The position numbers and the translations under genes are program-made. A stretch of 64,000 bases of DNA from Maribacter vaceletii (lineage in GTDB: Bacteria > Bacteroidota > Bacteroidia > Flavobacteriales > Flavobacteriaceae). The stretch lies in the NCBI RefSeq assembly GCF_003634105.1, contig NZ_RBIQ01000008.1, positions 682,001 to 746,000 on the forward strand, in the 5' to 3' direction. Of this stretch, positions 60,419-64,000 are shown one piece after another; within the stretch, counting starts at the first letter, position 1; every line of letters starts with the position of its first letter. The notes beneath the pieces were generated by a model. That model saw nothing but the letters and a program-made list of their open reading frames with translations, did not search any database and was not told the origin of the DNA.

Positions 60419-63019
60419 TTATCTAATAACCATTTTACCGCTCCACGTTTTATCATTTGTACTTGTAATCTTGTACAAATAAATTCCTGTTGGTAAGTTT
60501 CTTTTATAAACTACTATTTCATTTTGCCCTTGTTGCGTATCTCCTTTTAAGGTATGTGATGATAATAAATGCCCCCCTACAGTATAAATTTCAAAAGTAT
60601 ATTTCGCATCTTTTTCTTCGAAAAAATAAAGTGTAGCCTCTGTTTCTATAGGGTTAGGCATTAAAACTGCCTTTTTAGTATCGGCCAATACATACTCATA
60701 CTTAGACTCCTCATTATTAAAATCTAAATTAGAAAGGTTTAAAGATTTCTCCTCTGTATTCCCATTATTAGTTTTTAATATAAAAGTTAAAACTTTTAGG
60801 CTAGAAAAATCTGCAACGTCTCCAGAACTATTTTTAAATACCTCATCTGGCATTGTAAATATTTGACTTTCTTCTTCTAATTGTACTTCTGAAATATATT
60901 CTTCGCCATTACCCTTTTGTAATTTCACTTCTAAAGTTCCCGTACCAGAAGCTTCAAAAGACAAGTTTTTATATTCCGATAAATCTACAGCAAGGAACCT
61001 AGGACTAAACGCTCTATACACTCCTATATAGTCTTTTGTAGAACCAGATAATTTTATATTTCTCTCTACTCTAAAACCATCACCCGTATACGGAATTTCA
61101 TTCTGTAACACTTCGTAAGTATTCATCATTGTTCCATTTCCAGAATCATCTAATCCCCAAGGAGCATCAGCTACAAATAAATCATCTGGGGTATCTCCGT
61201 TACTATTTTCTATTCTAAATCCAAAATCGAATAAAGAACCTGTATTTACAGCTACAGAATCTATATAACCATCTATAGAAGCTTGTAAACTCATAGAAGT
61301 AGTTTCTCCTGTTTCGGTTCTTTTTAAACCACCATCCATAAAAATTTCCTTGGTATTGTTGTTATTTACAACATGCATATTAATTTTTCCATTTTTATAA
61401 CTAGCAGACTTTACAAACACTGGTGGCGGTGTAGAGCCAGTATAATCTGTGATTTCTGCATTTGCTTCTAACAAGTCTAATATTTCTTCTCCTAAGGAAA
61501 CTAAATCATCTATAGAATTAGACCAAACCTGGAAGTTATAGTACATTGTGTTATCTTCATATTTATCTATATTCCAGTGAGATTCTATTACAAATTTTTG
61601 ATTTTCATCTAATCTTGCAGAAAAAGTTAATGCAAATTCTATGTTTCCGTCTGCTTGTTTAATTCTAGATTTTATAAAATCCTTTTCTCTAATTTGAATA
61701 GTAGATACGGATAATAATTCAGCACCTAAGAAACGATCACAAATAAATTTACTGTGCTCGTACACTTTATTATCTGTTTTAATAACCATTAATGCACTAA
61801 CTGTCTCCGTATCTTTTAAATAATCTACAGAGTAAATATCCGATGCATTTGTTAACTCTAGCAAATCTGCAGGAGAAGACTCTATAGTGCTCGTCTCCCC
61901 AACAATACCTAATGGCACTAAGCTATTTAATGGTATTTCCGAAGGGGAAGTTTTACTACTCTTTTTATAATTAATAGTTTTCTTAACCTTCTTAGCCAAC
62001 AACTTATCAAACTTATAATTTGTTTTAGCTCTATTATAGTTTCTCTTAATAATTAAATTTGCTAGTCTATCATTACTTTCTAACCCACCAGTATTACCTC
62101 CAGAAGTTATTGTAATTACAGGACAAGCACTAACGCCAGAACAAGAAGGGTCATCACAATCTACCAGGCCATCGCCATCATCGTCAATACCATTTATACA
62201 ATCTTCTTGTGGCACAGGAGCCGTTGGGCAACGTGCACCATCATTACTAGATGCTGCAGGACCAAAAGCAAAAATATTGGAAAACATTATTCCATTAACA
62301 ACACTCTGAACTTCATTTATTTTATATACAGAACCCGTTTGGTTTGCAGAGATGTAAAAGTTACCATCTACATCAAAATAAACTGCACCAAAAGCATAAT
62401 TAAGACCCTTAAGAATTGGCACTTCACCCAAATCTGTAACCACACCAGTATCTGGATCAATACGGTAAAGGTGATTAGAGTTTCTTTCTACAGTATATAA
62501 TTTATTATCTGCAGCATTAAAAGCCCAATCTGCTATTGATAGATTTTTACTTAACGTAAATTCTCCTAGGTATTGTAGATATGTTTCTGAATCTGGATTT
62601 AAATCTATTTTATAAAAGGAAGTTCCGCCTCCTTTAAAGTAATAAATACCATCTATAGAAATATCTCCAACATATTTATTATTTGTAGTTAATTCTGGGA
62701 AAGTATATTGTTGTACTTGAAAATCTTTTCCAATACGAACTATAGTTTTTTGCGGACTAGATAAATACCCCCATATATAACCATCTGTAGAATTATACCC
62801 CACTCCATTAACATTACCTGGTGTTACATTTTCGGCAACTAAATAGGAACTTCCAGATGCTAAGTCTAATGCATATATATCATTATACTGAAATAAATAA
62901 GCATTAAAATCACATAAAAAAGGTTCTGATTGTGCACGAGCATTAAAGCTTAATAATAAGGTAAACAGCATTAATGCTATATTCTTTGTAAAAGATTTAG
63001 AGAAGTAGTTTTTTTCCAT
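60419..63019 (-). CDS. Large secreted protein with T9SS type A sorting domain
   Basis: The 866-residue product has a signal peptide (IALMLFTLLLSFNARAQS). Residues of about 35-270 form a propeller-like domain (DUF6923 type) with short repeats such as LYTVERNSNHLYRIDPDTG. Then comes CINGIDDDGDGLVDCDDPSC, a calcium-type DxDxDG loop with Cys. The middle 400 residues are unassigned. The last 85 are a type IX sorting domain (MPNPIETEATLYFF, YTFEIYTVGGHLL, NLPTGIYLYKIT, KTWSGKMVIR), which sends the protein through the type IX secretion system to the surface or medium. Its function is unknown; no catalytic motif is visible. Confidence 0.85.
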   Translation of the reverse strand: MEKNYFSKSFTKNIALMLFTLLLSFNARAQSEPFLCDFNAYLFQYNDIYALDLASGSSYLVAENVTPGNVNGVGYNSTDGYIWGYLSSPQKTIVRIGKDFQVQQYTFPELTTNNKYVGDISIDGIYYFKGGGTSFYKIDLNPDSETYLQYLGEFTLSKNLSIADWAFNAADNKLYTVERNSNHLYRIDPDTGVVTDLGEVPILKGLNYAFGAVYFDVDGNFYISANQTGSVYKINEVQSVVNGIMFSNIFAFGPAASSNDGARCPTAPVPQEDCINGIDDDGDGLVDCDDPSCSGVSACPVITITSGGNTGGLESNDRLANLIIKRNYNRAKTNYKFDKLLAKKVKKTINYKKSSKTSPSEIPLNSLVPLGIVGETSTIESSPADLLELTNASDIYSVDYLKDTETVSALMVIKTDNKVYEHSKFICDRFLGAELLSVSTIQIREKDFIKSRIKQADGNIEFALTFSARLDENQKFVIESHWNIDKYEDNTMYYNFQVWSNSIDDLVSLGEEILDLLEANAEITDYTGSTPPPVFVKSASYKNGKINMHVVNNNNTKEIFMDGGLKRTETGETTSMSLQASIDGYIDSVAVNTGSLFDFGFRIENSNGDTPDDLFVADAPWGLDDSGNGTMMNTYEVLQNEIPYTGDGFRVERNIKLSGSTKDYIGVYRAFSPRFLAVDLSEYKNLSFEASGTGTLEVKLQKGNGEEYISEVQLEEESQIFTMPDEVFKNSSGDVADFSSLKVLTFILKTNNGNTEEKSLNLSNLDFNNEESKYEYVLADTKKAVLMPNPIETEATLYFFEEKDAKYTFEIYTVGGHLLSSHTLKGDTQQGQNEIVVYKRNLPTGIYLYKITSTNDKTWSGKMVIR

Positions 63020-63285
63020 TTTAAAAGATTTGGGTTAATCAATTTTAAATAAATGTATTTAAAAACATATAAGATTTTTCTTACATTTAGATGAATGTTG
63101 TATATAACTAGATTAAAACCGTTTTATTGTAGATGAATGGAAAAACTCGATAAAAACAAATTTAAATGTATAATACCTATGTTAAAATTTAACAATTATT
63201 AAAAAAATAGCATTAATTTTAGCAATCTCATTTTAGAATACAACTTCCTTTTCTTATTTTGCAAATTCTCACTCAAAATTTTTAT

Positions 63286-64000
63286 ATGCATAAAGTTACC
63301 CGTCTCTTTGATTTTCCTTATTATCAATTAGAAAAATTTAATTTAAAAAAATCTTTAGTTTCTAAACAAAATGGAAAATGGATTTTTACATCTACTCAAG
63401 ATTATATAGATAAAGCAAATGCCATTAGTAGAGGTCTTTTGCGTTTAGGAATAAAACCTAATGACAAAATTGCCGTAATATCTATGACCAATAGAACGGA
63501 GTGGAATATTATAGATGTAGGTGTATTACAATTAGGCGCTCAAAATGTTCCAATATACCCAACAATTTCTGAAGAAGACTATGCCTTTGTTTTAAATCAT
63601 TCCGAAGCAAAATATTGTTTTGTTTCTTGTGATGAAGTACTTAGTAAAGTTAAAGCTGTTAAAAAAGATACACCACACTTAAAAGAAGTGTATTCTTTTG
63701 ATGATTTATCAGATTGTAAGAGTTGGAATGAAGTTTTATCGCTTGGAGAAGACGCTAGTAACCAAAATGAAGTAGAAGATTTAAAAAATATTGTTAAACC
63801 AGAAGATTTAGCAACATTAATATATACTTCTGGTACAACTGGCCAACCTAAAGGTGTAATGTTATCGCATAATAATCTAGTTAGTAATGCTATAGCAAGT
63901 TCTGAAAGATTCCCTATAGAAGATGGTAATACGGTTTCTCTTAGCTTTTTACCTTTATGCCATGTGTACGAGCGTATGCTTATTTATTTATACCAATATA
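63286..64000 (+). CDS. AMP-dependent long-chain acyl-CoA ligase, N-terminal part (3' end outside window)
   Basis: The frame opens with ATG at 63286 (MHKVTRLFDFPYYQLEKF) and is open to the window end, giving 238 residues. It carries the adenylation-family start (YIDKANAISRGLLRLGIKPNDKIAV), ALQLG-type LGAQNVPIYPTISEEDYAFVLNHSEAKYCF, and the ATP-binding motif TLIYTSGTTGQPKGVMLSH. This fits a FadD-type long-chain fatty acid-CoA ligase, which activates fatty acids by way of acyl-AMP. The C-terminal domain is not visible. The 267-base gap before it holds no exact promoter match and no hairpin. Confidence 0.88.
   Translation, partial: MHKVTRLFDFPYYQLEKFNLKKSLVSKQNGKWIFTSTQDYIDKANAISRGLLRLGIKPNDKIAVISMTNRTEWNIIDVGVLQLGAQNVPIYPTISEEDYAFVLNHSEAKYCFVSCDEVLSKVKAVKKDTPHLKEVYSFDDLSDCKSWNEVLSLGEDASNQNEVEDLKNIVKPEDLATLIYTSGTTGQPKGVMLSHNNLVSNAIASSERFPIEDGNTVSLSFLPLCHVYERMLIYLYQY

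Noticed and set aside
1-64000. tRNA, rRNA, CRISPR arrays, prophage or transposase genes
   Set aside because: Reading the intergenic regions on both strands showed no cloverleaf-type sequence, no regularly spaced repeats, and no integrase, transposase or phage structural gene.

Overview
The window is AT-rich bacterial DNA, almost certainly from the family Flavobacteriaceae (Bacteroidetes), probably a marine or free-living member. The clues are a SusC/SusD pair under a hybrid two-component regulator, a type IX secretion sorting domain, promoters of the Bacteroidetes type (TTG, 19 bases, TAnnTTTG), very few Shine-Dalgarno sites, and flavobacterial families such as DUF4252, DUF4199 and the short CarB. 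Both ends cut through genes: a DEAD-box RNA helicase at the left and a long-chain acyl-CoA ligase at the right. I saw no tRNA, rRNA, CRISPR array, prophage or transposase gene.

Layout. 1-4.9 kb: helicase tail, secreted and metal-binding lipoproteins, TrmH, a sirtuin, a haem-binding protein. 5-7.4 kb: purB and an MscS channel. 7.6-10.4 kb (minus strand): an ECF sigma factor, a membrane anti-sigma-like protein and three DUF4252 proteins, preceded by a promoter that looks self-regulated. 10.5-12 kb: an S41 protease lipoprotein. 12.1-18.4 kb: a vitamin B12 uptake locus, with a cobalamin riboswitch controlling a BtuB-like receptor and a BtuG-like surface propeller on the minus strand, and divergent BtuF, BtuC and BtuD genes on the plus strand. 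18.4-25.1 kb: rmuC, a thioesterase, and the oxidative pentose phosphate genes pgl-zwf (minus) facing away from gnd (plus), then a GIY-YIG-like protein. 25.1-37 kb: a glycan-uptake locus (hybrid regulator, SusC, SusD, a surface glycan-binding lipoprotein) that contains no carbohydrate-active enzyme, followed by a MITE-like element of about 190 bp.

37.4-49.8 kb: carB (short form), rpmH, a lytic transglycosylase, a hydrolase, a small GNAT protein, mtaB, a GlmU-like nucleotidyltransferase, rpmE2, a DUF4199 protein, a GT2 glycosyltransferase and a phosphohexomutase. 49.8-56.5 kb: an ABC exporter, a second ECF sigma operon with a membrane partner and a Spy-like periplasmic protein, a YCF48-like lipoprotein and an RsmB-type rRNA methyltransferase. 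56.6-64 kb: purL with a perfect palindrome over its promoter, a large T9SS-secreted protein, and the acyl-CoA ligase.

Most of the window is core flavobacterial metabolism. The points that deserve a second look are a BtuD gene with no standard start codon, a lipoprotein with two metallothionein-like cysteine repeats, three copies of a TAAG-CATATG motif between the glycan regulator and susC, an enzyme-free Sus locus, the MITE-like element, and several promoter or operator signals that can be read directly.
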